Shown here in pieces: positions 1-10,150 of a stretch of DNA of 64,000 nucleotides; the stretch's first letter is position 1; every line of letters starts with the position of its first letter. A program made the translations under genes and the position numbers. The DNA is taken from NCBI RefSeq assembly GCF_023078455.1, contig NZ_CP095740.1, positions 2,902,001 to 2,966,000 on the forward strand, in the 5' to 3' direction. A model generated the notes under the pieces. It did no database searches. It saw only the letters and a list, made by a program, of their open reading frames with translations, and was not told the DNA's origin. The stretch is from Luteibacter aegosomatis (GTDB lineage Bacteria > Pseudomonadota > Gammaproteobacteria > Xanthomonadales > Rhodanobacteraceae).

Positions 1-533
1 AGGGTGCCTTCCACCAGGAGGTCGTGCTGCGGCTCAAGACACGTCCACTCCATCTCGGTGCACGGCGCCTGCAGCGTTTGCCAGAAATGCCGCCAGGTAC
101 TTTCGCGCAGGAAGTTGCTGCCGAAGTCCTGCACCAGCATCGGACCGTGCAACGAACCGATGCCGGCCCTGGCGTAAAGCGCGCACTGGATCACCGTGAA
201 ATCGCCGTGCCCGACGAAATCGCACGACGCTCCCTCGAACCGCGCCGCCAATCCGTCGTAGTCCAGCCGATCAAGTAGCGGAATGGCGCCGTATCCTCCG
301 CAGATCGCCATCACCACGTCGGGCAAGGGTTGGGACGCATCGGCAAGCGCGTTGATGTCCGACGCCCGCTCCTCATCCCTGCCGGCAAAACGCAGATGCA
401 CGCGATCGATCACGTCGATACCGGAAAGGGTGTGCCCGGCCGCCTGCAGACGCTCGATGCCGCGTTGGCAGGCGGAGCGATCCGCCGCGTATCCGGAGGG
501 AGCAATGAGCCTTATATCGAGACGCTTTGGCAT
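1..533 (-). CDS. ldcA: LD-carboxypeptidase (peptidase S66), 3' end outside the window
   Basis: Family members cut the terminal D-Ala from murein tetrapeptides in cytoplasmic cell-wall recycling. The first 177 residues align well with E. coli LdcA: LIAPSGY near the start, ERASDINALAD, the GGYGA oxyanion segment and GPMLVQDFG. The gene runs off the left edge, so the Glu and His of the catalytic triad cannot be seen. At residue 110, where E. coli has the nucleophile Ser106 in GHSDFT, this protein reads GHGDFT, with codon GGC. The Arg before GGYG in E. coli is also a Cys here. Either change could make the protein inactive or change its chemistry. The ATG start gives MPKRLDIRLIAPSG. Confidence 0.88.
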   Translation of the reverse strand, partial: MPKRLDIRLIAPSGYAADRSACQRGIERLQAAGHTLSGIDVIDRVHLRFAGRDEERASDINALADASQPLPDVVMAICGGYGAIPLLDRLDYDGLAARFEGASCDFVGHGDFTVIQCALYARAGIGSLHGPMLVQDFGSNFLRESTWRHFWQTLQAPCTEMEWTCLEPQHDLLVEGT

Positions 534-674
534 GAGGGGGCTGGGATCGGACCGGCCTTACCAATACCGCCATGCCCGCATAAAGGCAACCCGAAGTTGA
601 CCCTGGCCGCCAGGGTCATCACCACGGCGGACCACGTCGGAGCGTCGTACGGCACGCGGCGCGTGCCCCCTCCG

Positions 675-1655
675 TCACCAGCCGTCGTATTCACCGGCGG
701 TCGTGAGGTCTTCCGCCGCCACGCTGCGGGTGAGCGTTTCACGCGGTTGCTCGCCGAAAACGCTCCGATATTTCTCAGCAAAACGGGAGAGATCCCACAT
801 GCCGCAACTCAACGCCACCGACTTGACCGAACGGCGACCGGCTTCCGCGGTGATCAGGCTGCGATGCGCCGTGCACAGGCGCAGCATGGCGAGGTAGCGG
901 TTGGGCGGGATACCCAGCAGGTCGTCGAACGCGTAACGCAGCCCACGCTCGCTTGCCCCGGCCGCTTGGCAGAGTTCCTGCGAGTAGATATCGCGGCGCA
1001 GGTTGGCGCGCATGAAGCGCTCGGCGCGGCGCATCACCTGGTAGTGCGCGCGACGGCCACGCGAGGCCACCGGGCGTTCTTCGGACGACGAGCCCAGCGC
1101 GACGCGAATGTGCTCGTCGAGCAGGTCCTCCACCGGACCGAACGCCACTTCGTCGGCTTCTTTCACGCGGTCGCGAATCTGCCGATAGGCACGCTTGAGG
1201 TGTTCCGAATGCACCGAGAACAGGCGAAGCCGCTGTGCCGCCATGTCGACGTCGGCGTGGTCCGACGCCATGAAGCGTGCCCGGAACCTCGCATAGGGCG
1301 CGATCACCAGGGTGAAGCGCGTGCCGCGCTCGAACATGAAATCCGTCGGCGTGCCCCTGAGCAGGGTAACCGCCATGTCCGATTCCACGCTCACGCCCTG
1401 GCACCAGCTGCGCTCGCCCGCTTCATGCAGATAGACCAGCATGCAGGCGTCATCCGGAACGGTGAGCGATCCGCGCACGTCGAAGTCGATGTGCGCGCTG
1501 AGGTAAGTGACGCCATCGTGCGTCTTGGTGGAAATCGCGGCCCGTGGGCGCGCTGGACTCAGGGTGAGAAGGTCGACTTCGCAGACGCCGAGCGCGGCGC
1601 CGAGGGTGACCAGATCGTAGTCTTCCAGACCGGGCACGTCGAATGGACGGCTCAT
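675..1655 (-). CDS. AraC-family transcriptional regulator
   Basis: This 326-residue protein has a C-terminal AraC/XylS double helix-turn-helix (about residues 220-315). Readable pieces include YSQELCQAAGASERGLRYAF and GMWDLSRFAEKYRSVFGEQP, the typical second-helix pattern. The N-terminal 200 residues resemble the beta-barrel ligand or dimer domain seen in AraC proteins such as EutR and OruR; no ligand can be named. The gene stands alone, followed by 141 bases and then the LD-carboxypeptidase gene on the same strand. A 551-base upstream region separates it from the divergent M28 peptidase gene. Confidence 0.88.
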   Translation of the reverse strand: MSRPFDVPGLEDYDLVTLGAALGVCEVDLLTLSPARPRAAISTKTHDGVTYLSAHIDFDVRGSLTVPDDACMLVYLHEAGERSWCQGVSVESDMAVTLLRGTPTDFMFERGTRFTLVIAPYARFRARFMASDHADVDMAAQRLRLFSVHSEHLKRAYRQIRDRVKEADEVAFGPVEDLLDEHIRVALGSSSEERPVASRGRRAHYQVMRRAERFMRANLRRDIYSQELCQAAGASERGLRYAFDDLLGIPPNRYLAMLRLCTAHRSLITAEAGRRSVKSVALSCGMWDLSRFAEKYRSVFGEQPRETLTRSVAAEDLTTAGEYDGW

Positions 1656-2206
1656 GCGCGAACCTCCGAATGGATGGATTCGAATACCTGTACCTGCCTG
1701 CCTTGCGGGACGTAATGAGCCTCACGGCCATCAACCCCGGCAACGCCCCTAACGCTGCCAATCCAGAACCGAACGCTCCAACTTCCCATACAACCCCCGT
1801 CCCCAGCAGGCCTGCCTGCACGCAATCCGAATACTCCAAACCCGGATGGTATCCATTTTGGCCGATACCGTCCGATGCGTATAACTAACGGTGTATGCGA
1901 GGAAATGCCAGCACTTTGTGAATATGCCGAATTCGCGCAGCGACTGCGAAAGTCCACGATCCCTTTGCTAAAACCGGTACCTGGGTCACGGTTTCGGCCA
2001 TTTTCTTTCGTGAACGGTCAGGAATACTCGAATTGCCATTTTTAAGATTAGATCGAGAAAATTCGCAAGGTGCGGAAAAAGCCCGCTGCGGCAACGCCGT
2101 TTCGCCCGGACGCGGCAAGCGGCTTTGGATCGATCTTCGAACGTCCCGGCCGCCCACGGCTGAGGCTACACTCGACGACCGACCATACGAAGGGAATGTC
2201 CCGCCG
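1656..2206. other. 551-bp divergent intergenic region, no gene seen
   Basis: This lies between the AraC regulator (leftward) and the M28 peptidase (rightward). It is more AT-rich than the flanking genes, especially around 1890-2060, as expected for promoters. Short open frames here have no recognisable protein character. An AAGGGA stretch near 2189-2195 is a plausible but distant ribosome-binding site for the start at 2207. Confidence 0.5.
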
Positions 2207-3952
<1,746 letters not shown>

Positions 3953-3975
3953 GGCCTCGCGATAACCGAACGCAA

Positions 3976-4075
3976 GGCGCTGGGTTCCTGCGTTCGCAGG
4001 AACGACGTGAGGTTTTTTCGTGCGTAACGACAAACCTTGCGACTCGTCGTTCCTGCGAACGCAGGAGCCCAGCGC
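3976..4075. repeat. REP-like inverted pair, family 1 (REPIN)
   Basis: Two copies of the same hairpin lie in opposite orientation. The first (3976-4012) has core TTCCTGCGTTCGCAGGAA flanked by GGCGCTGGG and CGACGTGAGG; the second (4045-4075) is its reverse complement with small changes. Another such pair lies at 54235-54364. The arrangement matches REP doublets (REPINs). The pair sits between two convergent genes and may also stabilise or terminate their transcripts. Confidence 0.8.
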
Positions 4076-4110
4076 GTCGCGTCCGAGCGAGCAAAGGGCT
4101 CCCTTCGAAT

Positions 4111-5487
4111 CTAGTAATTGACCTGCAATTGCATCCGCAGCAGTTTCCCGTCGATACGACGATAAGGCGCCGCGCTCACGTCGGTACGCCGCATGTTGGC
4201 GAACGCCACCGCCAGTTCGATGGCATTCGACGGCTGCCACTCGACACCCGCCTCCAGCTCGTCCACCGACATCTTCGGCGCATTCGTATCGAACTTGGCC
4301 GCGCCACGATACGTCTGCCACTTCGCGTACGGAATGAAGACACCATTCACGCCTTCGAACCTGTACATCAACTGGGCGTACCCTCCGCGTAGCGAACGGG
4401 TGCGGATCGTGCGGCGCGCCACGTCCAGTTGCGGTCCTTCGCCCACGGTCCACTCCGCCTGGAAACCGAACGGTTGCGGGTAATACACCACGTGCGCGGC
4501 GATGCGCCGGTCCGTCGACCCCGCATCGGATTCGTTCACCGTCGGCGTGAACGTGCGCCCCTCGATGGTGGCCGACGCCGTGGATACCTTGTAACGCCCC
4601 GTGTACGCGTCGGCGCCCACTTCGAGGTATTGCCCGTTGGCGAACTTGAACGGGTAGGAGAAGTGCACCACCGTATGCAGCCGGTCGTTGCGATCCGGAC
4701 GGTTCGCCCCCTGTCCGTTGTATACGCCGACGCCGAACATGCCGTAATCGCCCGAACCCTTCAGCCCCGACTTCTGCAGATAGGCGAAGCGTTCCTTCGC
4801 TTCCTTCGGCGACCAATAGAGGAATACGCCGAGGTCGCGCTCGTCGCGTACGGCGGAATTCAGCGCATCGGCGCGATCGAGCGCCAGGCGGTTCTGGCTC
4901 GATTGCAGGTCTTCCCATCCATAGGGGATCTTCGACTGGCCCGCGCGGATGCGCCAGGTCTTTTCGGGGTCGAGCCAGAGGTCCGCGTAAGCGTCGCGCA
5001 ACTGGGCGAAGTTGCCGGTGCTCGAGCCCGACGGCGTGCTGGCCAGATCGGGCTGGATGTAGATGGACATGCGATCGGTCACGTCACCGCTGATCACCAC
5101 GCGGGCACGACGGATACCGAAACCCTGCTCCCGGCCGATGTAGCGATCACCCGGAGATTTGAGATCCTTTGCATCCCCGCCGACCTCCTGGTTGTAACGC
5201 ATCTGCACGTAACCGCGGATGCCGATGCGGTCGTACCAGTGCTTCGACGACGGCGCCGGTGCCGGTGCGGCCACCGTCCGCTCCGCCGGCACCGGCGCCA
5301 CGGCCGGGGCGGGCGCATCGGGGGCCTGCACGAACCGGCCAAGGCGCTGGCGGCCCGGACCCGGCTCGGCGTAGATCTGGCGGGTGGCGCTATCCACGTA
5401 CAACTCGATGGCCGCTTGCGGTGAGCCTTCCGCGGCCGCGGTCCCGCACATCGTCCAGAAAGCGGCGGTAAGGGGAAATTTCTTCAT
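4111..5487 (-). CDS. Phosphate-selective porin O/P family protein
   Basis: The protein has 458 residues and resembles Pseudomonas OprO/OprP anion porins. A signal peptide (MKKFPLTAAFWTMCGTAAAE) is followed by a Pro/Ala-rich linker and a beta-barrel that begins near GIRGYVQMRYN. Typical family pieces include GFGIRRARVVISGDVTDRMS, YADLWLDPEKTWRIRAGQSKIPYGWE and a C-terminal aromatic residue (QLQVNY). It should form an outer-membrane channel for phosphate or polyphosphate, but anion specificity cannot be read from sequence. It is transcribed divergently from a TonB receptor; a Pho-box-like sequence lies between them. Confidence 0.85.
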   Translation of the reverse strand: MKKFPLTAAFWTMCGTAAAEGSPQAAIELYVDSATRQIYAEPGPGRQRLGRFVQAPDAPAPAVAPVPAERTVAAPAPAPSSKHWYDRIGIRGYVQMRYNQEVGGDAKDLKSPGDRYIGREQGFGIRRARVVISGDVTDRMSIYIQPDLASTPSGSSTGNFAQLRDAYADLWLDPEKTWRIRAGQSKIPYGWEDLQSSQNRLALDRADALNSAVRDERDLGVFLYWSPKEAKERFAYLQKSGLKGSGDYGMFGVGVYNGQGANRPDRNDRLHTVVHFSYPFKFANGQYLEVGADAYTGRYKVSTASATIEGRTFTPTVNESDAGSTDRRIAAHVVYYPQPFGFQAEWTVGEGPQLDVARRTIRTRSLRGGYAQLMYRFEGVNGVFIPYAKWQTYRGAAKFDTNAPKMSVDELEAGVEWQPSNAIELAVAFANMRRTDVSAAPYRRIDGKLLRMQLQVNY

Positions 5488-5622
5488 GCGAAACCAGCTC
5501 CGGATGTCACGGAAAGGCGGTTGAGAAAATACTCAAACGTCGGCGATCAGGAGGCCTACGTGCGAAAACGTCGTAAATCCTTACGGCCGAGCCGCACGGT
5601 ATAGGGCCCCCGTTGCAGTTCC

Positions 5623-5641
5623 ATGACAGTTTTCGTGACAG
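5623..5641. promoter_or_regulatory. Possible PhoB box
   Basis: The sequence ATGACAGTTTTCGTGACAG contains two direct TGACAG repeats 12 bases apart. The E. coli Pho box read on this strand is ATGACAGTTTTATGACAG, with 11-base spacing, so this site is one base too long. It lies between a phosphate-porin-like gene and a TonB receptor, which makes phosphate control plausible. It remains a candidate only. Confidence 0.35.
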
Positions 5642-5781
5642 GCCCGCATCCGCCTGCACGCGAGTGCAGCCCTTTCGTCATCACCGTGTCACAGGGATAA
5701 TGCGGGCCAGACGCGCCCTCGCCAGGGGCCAGCTCCGACGCATGGCGAGGCACCTCTCCCACCCCAGGCGGAACCCAAAAC

Positions 5782-8055
5782 ATGTCCTTCGCAAGTTCGC
5801 GCGGCACGCCGCGACGTCTCGTCATTGCCCTGTCCATCGCCACGGCCCTCGCCGGCGGCACGGCCATCGCCCAGGACGCCTCGTCCAACGCGCAGCCGTC
5901 GAACGCGCCGGCCAAGACCGCCACGCTGCAGACGGTCACCGTCACCGCCGAAAAACGCACCGAAGACCTGCAGAAAGTGCCCATCTCGATGACGGTGGTC
6001 ACCAGCGAAAAGCTCGAGGCCTTCGGCCAGGCCGGCGACGGCGTGCTGCAGCTCGCCTCGCGCGCGCCGAGCGTCTACGCCGAAACGTCCTACGGACGCG
6101 AGTTTCCGCGCTTCTACATCCGCGGCCTGGGCAACAGCGACTTCGACCTCAACGCCTCGCAGCCGGTGTCGATGGTCTACGACGACATCGTGCAGGAAAA
6201 CCCCATCCTCAAGGGCTTCCCGCTGTTCGACCTGGAGCAGGTCGAAGTGCTCCGCGGCCCGCAGGGCACGCTGTTCGGCCGTAACTCCCCCGCCGGCGTG
6301 ATCAAGTTCGAATCGCGCAAGCCCACGCAGGAAACCGAGGGCTACGCCCGCGTATCCTACGGCTCGTACGGCACCGCCAACGCCGAGGCGGCGCTCGGCG
6401 GCAAGCTCGGCGGCAACTGGGCCGGCCGCGTGTCCGCCATCGCGCAGCATCGCGACGGCTGGATCGACAACGAATACAACGGCAAGAAGGACTCGCTCGG
6501 CGGCTACAACGATCGCGCCGTGCGCCTGCAGGCCCTCTACAAGGCTTCGGACGACTTCGACGCGCTGATCAACGTGCATGCGCGCTGGCTCGACGGCAGC
6601 GCGATGGTCAACCGCGCCAACGCCATCACGCCGGGCAGCGATCAGTTCGTGGCCGACTTCCAGCGCGACAAGGTCGCCCAGGACGGCCGCAACGACCAGC
6701 ACCTGTTCACCTGGGGCAGCAACCTGCACCTGAACTGGCACTTCGGCGACCTCAACTTCGCCTCGATCACGGGCCTGGAGCGCGCTACCACGTATAGCCT
6801 CGGCGACGTCGACGGCGGCTACGACGCCTCCGGCACCCCGGCCACGCCGGGCCTGGGCAACCGCTTCGTCACCCCGTTCTATTCCGAGACGGCCGACGCG
6901 CTGCCCAAGGATCGCCAGATCACCCAGGAATTCCGCCTGTCCAACGACAGCTCGGAGCGCCTGAAGTGGCAGGTGGGTACGTATTACTTCGACGAGGACA
7001 TCGCCATCGCGAACTTCTCGTACGACACGCTCAACAACCACGCGCTCAACGGCTGGGTGGACCAGAGCCAGCGCACCAAGGCCTGGGCGGTGTTCGGTTC
7101 GGCCGATTACAACTTCACCGACACCTTCGACGTGCGCGCCGGCGCGCGCTGGTCGCACGACAAGCGCGACTTCAAGGCGGAGCGATTCCTCGGCTTCACC
7201 GGCCCGGTGGGTCCGCTCACGTCCGATCCCACCGACTCGCGCTGGAGCGGCGACCTGACCGCCACCTGGCAGCTGTCCGATCGCGCCAATGTCTACGCCC
7301 GCGTGGCCAACGGCTTCCGCGCCCCCAGCGTGCAGGGCCGCATCAACTTCGCCAACTCGATCTCCACGGCCAAGCCCGAGACGATCACCTCGTACGAAGT
7401 GGGCTTCAAGTCGACGTCCGACGACAACAAGATCCGTTTCAACGCCGACGTCTACAAGTACAACATGCACAACCAGCAGCTGACGGCGGTGGGCGGCGCC
7501 ACCAACGTCACGCAGCTGATCAACGCGAAGAAGACCGAAGGCTACGGCGCCGAGTTCGACCTCGAGGCCTACCTGACCCCGCAGTTCTACATGACCGCCG
7601 GCGGCAGCTACAACCACACCGAGCTCAAGGACCGCAATCTCGCCGTGGCCCCCTGCGGCGGCGGTTGCACCGTGCTCGACCCGCTCAACGCCACCGGCAA
7701 CGCCCTCATCGACGGCAACGCGCTGCCCAACGCGCCGAAGTGGATCGGCACCTGGACCGCGCGCTATGGCATCCCGTACGGCGAAAGCGGCGAGTTCTTC
7801 GTCTACACCGACTGGAACTACCGCAGCGAGGTGAACTTCTTCCTGTACGACTCCGCGGAATTCCGCAGCAAGCCATTCCTCGAAGGCGGCATCCGCGTCG
7901 GTTACAACTGGGACTTCGGCAAGCGCGAGATCGCGCTGTATGGCCGCAACATCACCAACAAGCAGGTGATCACCGGCGGCATCGACTTCAACAATCGCAC
8001 GGCGTTCGTCAATGATCCGCGGATCATCGGCGTGGAGTTCCGGGCGGAGTTGTAA
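5782..8055 (+). CDS. TonB-dependent outer-membrane receptor
   Basis: This 757-residue receptor has a cleavable signal peptide ending near GGTAIAQ. A TonB-box-like stretch (LQTVTVTAEKR) and a plug domain follow; the plug contains RGLGNSDFD, QVEVLRGPQGTLFGRNSPAGVI and similar family motifs. The remaining ~580 residues are a 22-strand-type barrel ending in VEFRAEL. The EKRTEDLQKVPISMTVV start is typical of iron-complex or sugar receptors of Xanthomonadales and sphingomonads, and the ligand is unknown. It is divergent from the phosphate porin and is closed by a clear terminator. Confidence 0.92.
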   Translation: MSFASSRGTPRRLVIALSIATALAGGTAIAQDASSNAQPSNAPAKTATLQTVTVTAEKRTEDLQKVPISMTVVTSEKLEAFGQAGDGVLQLASRAPSVYAETSYGREFPRFYIRGLGNSDFDLNASQPVSMVYDDIVQENPILKGFPLFDLEQVEVLRGPQGTLFGRNSPAGVIKFESRKPTQETEGYARVSYGSYGTANAEAALGGKLGGNWAGRVSAIAQHRDGWIDNEYNGKKDSLGGYNDRAVRLQALYKASDDFDALINVHARWLDGSAMVNRANAITPGSDQFVADFQRDKVAQDGRNDQHLFTWGSNLHLNWHFGDLNFASITGLERATTYSLGDVDGGYDASGTPATPGLGNRFVTPFYSETADALPKDRQITQEFRLSNDSSERLKWQVGTYYFDEDIAIANFSYDTLNNHALNGWVDQSQRTKAWAVFGSADYNFTDTFDVRAGARWSHDKRDFKAERFLGFTGPVGPLTSDPTDSRWSGDLTATWQLSDRANVYARVANGFRAPSVQGRINFANSISTAKPETITSYEVGFKSTSDDNKIRFNADVYKYNMHNQQLTAVGGATNVTQLINAKKTEGYGAEFDLEAYLTPQFYMTAGGSYNHTELKDRNLAVAPCGGGCTVLDPLNATGNALIDGNALPNAPKWIGTWTARYGIPYGESGEFFVYTDWNYRSEVNFFLYDSAEFRSKPFLEGGIRVGYNWDFGKREIALYGRNITNKQVITGGIDFNNRTAFVNDPRIIGVEFRAEL

Positions 8056-8079
8056 GCCCCATCGCATGTTCCGACCCGA

Positions 8080-8112
8080 AGAGCCGGCTTCCCCAGGGAG
8101 CCGGCTTTTTTC
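8080..8112 (+). terminator. Rho-independent terminator after the TonB receptor
   Basis: The stem AGCCGGCT pairs with a second AGCCGGCT (8082-8106) and is followed by a run of T. It starts about 25 bases after the receptor stop codon. Confidence 0.85.
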
Positions 8113-8289
8113 ATGCCGGACGAACGCCGCTCCCACTCCCTCTCGCTACTCGCTCCCTGTCTGGCGAGATGTAAACCTTCTTGCATCTCACCGCATCCCA
8201 TGACTGCCCGGCCCGCTACCCCACCAGCACACCCCGGCAGCCCGCCCCGGCATAGGCCATAAGTCATATGGAATTTCACGAAATTCCGG

Positions 8290-8331
8290 TTGACGACTAA
8301 AAATCTGGTGTTATAGTTCACTACAACACCA
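8290..8331 (+). promoter_or_regulatory. Promoter overlapped by a GntR (YtrA-type) operator palindrome
   Basis: A -35-like TTGACG (8290-8295) and a -10-like TATAGT (8312-8317) are 16 bases apart. The 26-base palindrome at 8306-8331 covers the -10: its left half begins TGGTGTT and its right half ends AACACCA, and only two pairs besides the centre fail to match. A YtrA-type GntR regulator is encoded in the operon downstream. The simplest reading is autorepression by blocking RNA polymerase. Confidence 0.72.
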
Positions 8332-8361
8332 CTCACCCAGAGCACTAGAGGAGAGAGCACC

Positions 8362-8544
8362 ATGAAAAACGTCAACTACATCGCCGTCGCCGCCTCGTTC
8401 GCCATCGCCATGGCCACCTTGGGCGTCTTCAGCAGCACCTCCACCAAGGCCCCGCCGCTGACCGTCATCAACGGCACGCACGTCACCGACATGGCCCCGA
8501 TCGTCGTCTACGCCGACGCCACGGACACCGTCGCTTCCCTGTAA
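8362..8544 (+). CDS. Small exported or membrane-anchored peptide, first gene of the GntR/ABC operon
   Basis: This 60-residue protein has a strong ribosome-binding site (GAGGAGAGAG) before its ATG. Residues 6-24 are hydrophobic (IAVAASFAIAMATLGVF) and could be a signal or a single membrane anchor. The rest is a short tail with the motif INGTHVTDMAPIVV. The next gene encodes a longer protein with the same layout and a matching motif, INGTRVVDLPAVVV, so the two are paralogues. I do not recognise the family. It is the first gene after the operator-bearing promoter, so its expression should follow the GntR regulator. Confidence 0.7.
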   Translation: MKNVNYIAVAASFAIAMATLGVFSSTSTKAPPLTVINGTHVTDMAPIVVYADATDTVASL

Positions 8545-8580
8545 CCCACTGTCCCAGCACGTCATCGGAGTCGAAACCCC

Positions 8581-8916
8581 ATGAAAGCGCCGAACCTCAT
8601 CGCCCTGACCGCATCCGTCCTGATCGCCGGCACCAGCGTGTTCGCCCTGCGCTCCTTCGATGACCGTGCCGCCGCACTCTCGGCCGCGCCGCACTACATC
8701 AACGGCACGCGTGTCGTCGACCTCCCCGCCGTCGTGGTGAAGCCGACCGACGCCGAGGTGCGGCAGGCCATGCCGACCGGCCAACACGTACTCGATTCGG
8801 CCGCCGACGCCATCCGGCGCAGCGCCGAAGACCGTGCCGCCGCACTCATCGGCGCACAGCTGAGCATGCCCTACTATTCGTTTGGCTCCGCATTGCGCCA
8901 ATCGGCGAAGGATTGA
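8581..8916 (+). CDS. Small exported protein, paralogue of the preceding peptide
   Basis: The protein has 111 residues: a hydrophobic N-terminus (LIALTASVLIAGTSVFAL), the motif INGTRVVDLPAVVVKPTD near residues 40-57, and an Ala/Arg-rich helical tail. The motif aligns without gaps to the one in the 60-residue protein upstream. The stop codon is close to the start of the GntR gene, which suggests one transcript. Function unknown. It could be a periplasmic sensor, a cargo or a partner of the ABC exporter encoded downstream. Confidence 0.72.
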   Translation: MKAPNLIALTASVLIAGTSVFALRSFDDRAAALSAAPHYINGTRVVDLPAVVVKPTDAEVRQAMPTGQHVLDSAADAIRRSAEDRAAALIGAQLSMPYYSFGSALRQSAKD

Positions 8917-8921
8917 ACTAC

Positions 8922-9296
8922 ATGTCCATCACCTGGAACGACAGCGTCCCGATCTATCGCCAGCTACGCGAACGCGTCGTGGCCATGATCCTGGACGGCG
9001 CCTTGAACGAAGGCGACCCGCTGCCGTCGGTGCGCCAGGTAGCGGGTGATTTCCAGATCAACCCGCTCACCGTCTCCAAGGCGTACCAGGAGCTGGTCGA
9101 CGAACAACTGGTTGAGAAACGGAGGGGTCTTGGCATGTTCGTGATCGATGGAGCGCGCGAAGCGCTGCTCAAGAGTGAAAGGGAGCGCTTCCTGCGCGAG
9201 GAATGGCCGGCACTGTACGCCCGCCTCCAGCGCATGGGCCTCGATCTGAAAACCCTGTTGCGTGAGGCCGATGGCCCCACAGAGGATCCGTCATGA
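8922..9296 (+). CDS. GntR-family regulator, YtrA subfamily
   Basis: The 124-residue protein has one N-terminal winged helix-turn-helix (PIYRQLRERVVAMILDG, then LPSVRQVAGDFQINPLTVSKAYQ) and only a short C-terminal dimer tail, as in the YtrA subfamily. The ATG at 8922 was chosen over a TTG at 8913 because AAGGA at 8908-8912 is well spaced from it. YtrA regulators usually repress the ABC operon they belong to, and a fitting palindrome covers the operon promoter at 8306-8331. The gene overlaps the next one by an ATGA junction. Confidence 0.9.
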   Translation: MSITWNDSVPIYRQLRERVVAMILDGALNEGDPLPSVRQVAGDFQINPLTVSKAYQELVDEQLVEKRRGLGMFVIDGAREALLKSERERFLREEWPALYARLQRMGLDLKTLLREADGPTEDPS

Positions 9297-10150
9297 CCGC
9301 GGTCGTCACCGCCAATGGCCTCACCAAGCGCTACAAGTCGCAAGCCGCGCTCGATGGTGCCACCTTCCAGATCGGCTCGGGCCGCATCGTGGGCCTGATC
9401 GGCCCCAACGGGGCCGGCAAGACCACCGCGCTGAAGGCCATCCTCGGCCTCACCACCTTCGACGGCCAGCTCGAGGTCCTCGGCCTGGATCCGCGCAAGG
9501 ATCGCGACAAGCTGATGGAACAGGTGTGCTTCATCGCCGACGTGGCCGTGCTGCCCCGCTGGATGAAGGTGGGGGACGCCGTCGACTTCGTGGCGCACAC
9601 CCACCCGCGTTTCGACCGCGCCAAGTGCGAGGCCTTCCTGGCCCGCACCAAGCTGCAGCCGAAGCAGAAGGTGCGCCAGCTCTCCAAGGGCATGATCGTG
9701 CAGTTGCACCTTGCGCTGGTGATGTCCATCGACGCGAAGCTGCTCGTGCTGGACGAGCCGACGCTGGGCCTGGACATCCTCTACCGCAAGCAGTTCTACC
9801 AGAGCCTGCTGGAAGACTACTTCGACGAGGAGAAGACCATCCTGGTCACCACCCACCAGGTGGAGGAAATCGAACACATCCTCACCGACCTCATGTTCAT
9901 CCGCGACGGAAAGATCGTGCTCGACGCCGACATGGACACCGTGGGCGAGCGCTTCAGCGAAGTGCTGGTCAGCGCCGAATTCGCCGCGGCCGCCCGCCAG
10001 CTCAAACCGCTGGACGAGCGCCAGGTGTTCGGCAAGAGCATTTTCCTCTTCGACAACGTCAGCCGGCCCGAGCTGGAACGCCTGGGCGAGGTCCGACGCC
10101 CATCGATCGGCGACCTCTTCGTCGCCACCATGAAGGGCACTTACGCATGA
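9293..10150 (+). CDS. ABC transporter ATP-binding protein
   Basis: This 285-residue ATPase has Walker A GPNGAGKTT, the signature variant LSKGM instead of LSGGQ, Walker B LLVLDEPTLGLD and switch His in VTTHQVEE. The LSKGM form is common in CcmA/YtrB-type ATPases paired with ABC-2 membrane proteins. It should energise the permease encoded next. Its start overlaps the GntR stop and its own stop overlaps the permease start (ATGA), showing tight translational coupling. Confidence 0.93.
   Translation: MTAVVTANGLTKRYKSQAALDGATFQIGSGRIVGLIGPNGAGKTTALKAILGLTTFDGQLEVLGLDPRKDRDKLMEQVCFIADVAVLPRWMKVGDAVDFVAHTHPRFDRAKCEAFLARTKLQPKQKVRQLSKGMIVQLHLALVMSIDAKLLVLDEPTLGLDILYRKQFYQSLLEDYFDEEKTILVTTHQVEEIEHILTDLMFIRDGKIVLDADMDTVGERFSEVLVSAEFAAAARQLKPLDERQVFGKSIFLFDNVSRPELERLGEVRRPSIGDLFVATMKGTYA

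Noticed and set aside
5689..8136. 815-codon open frame antisense to the TonB receptor
   Set aside because: Low-complexity Val/Ala/Gly composition with no domain; typical shadow of a GC-rich gene.
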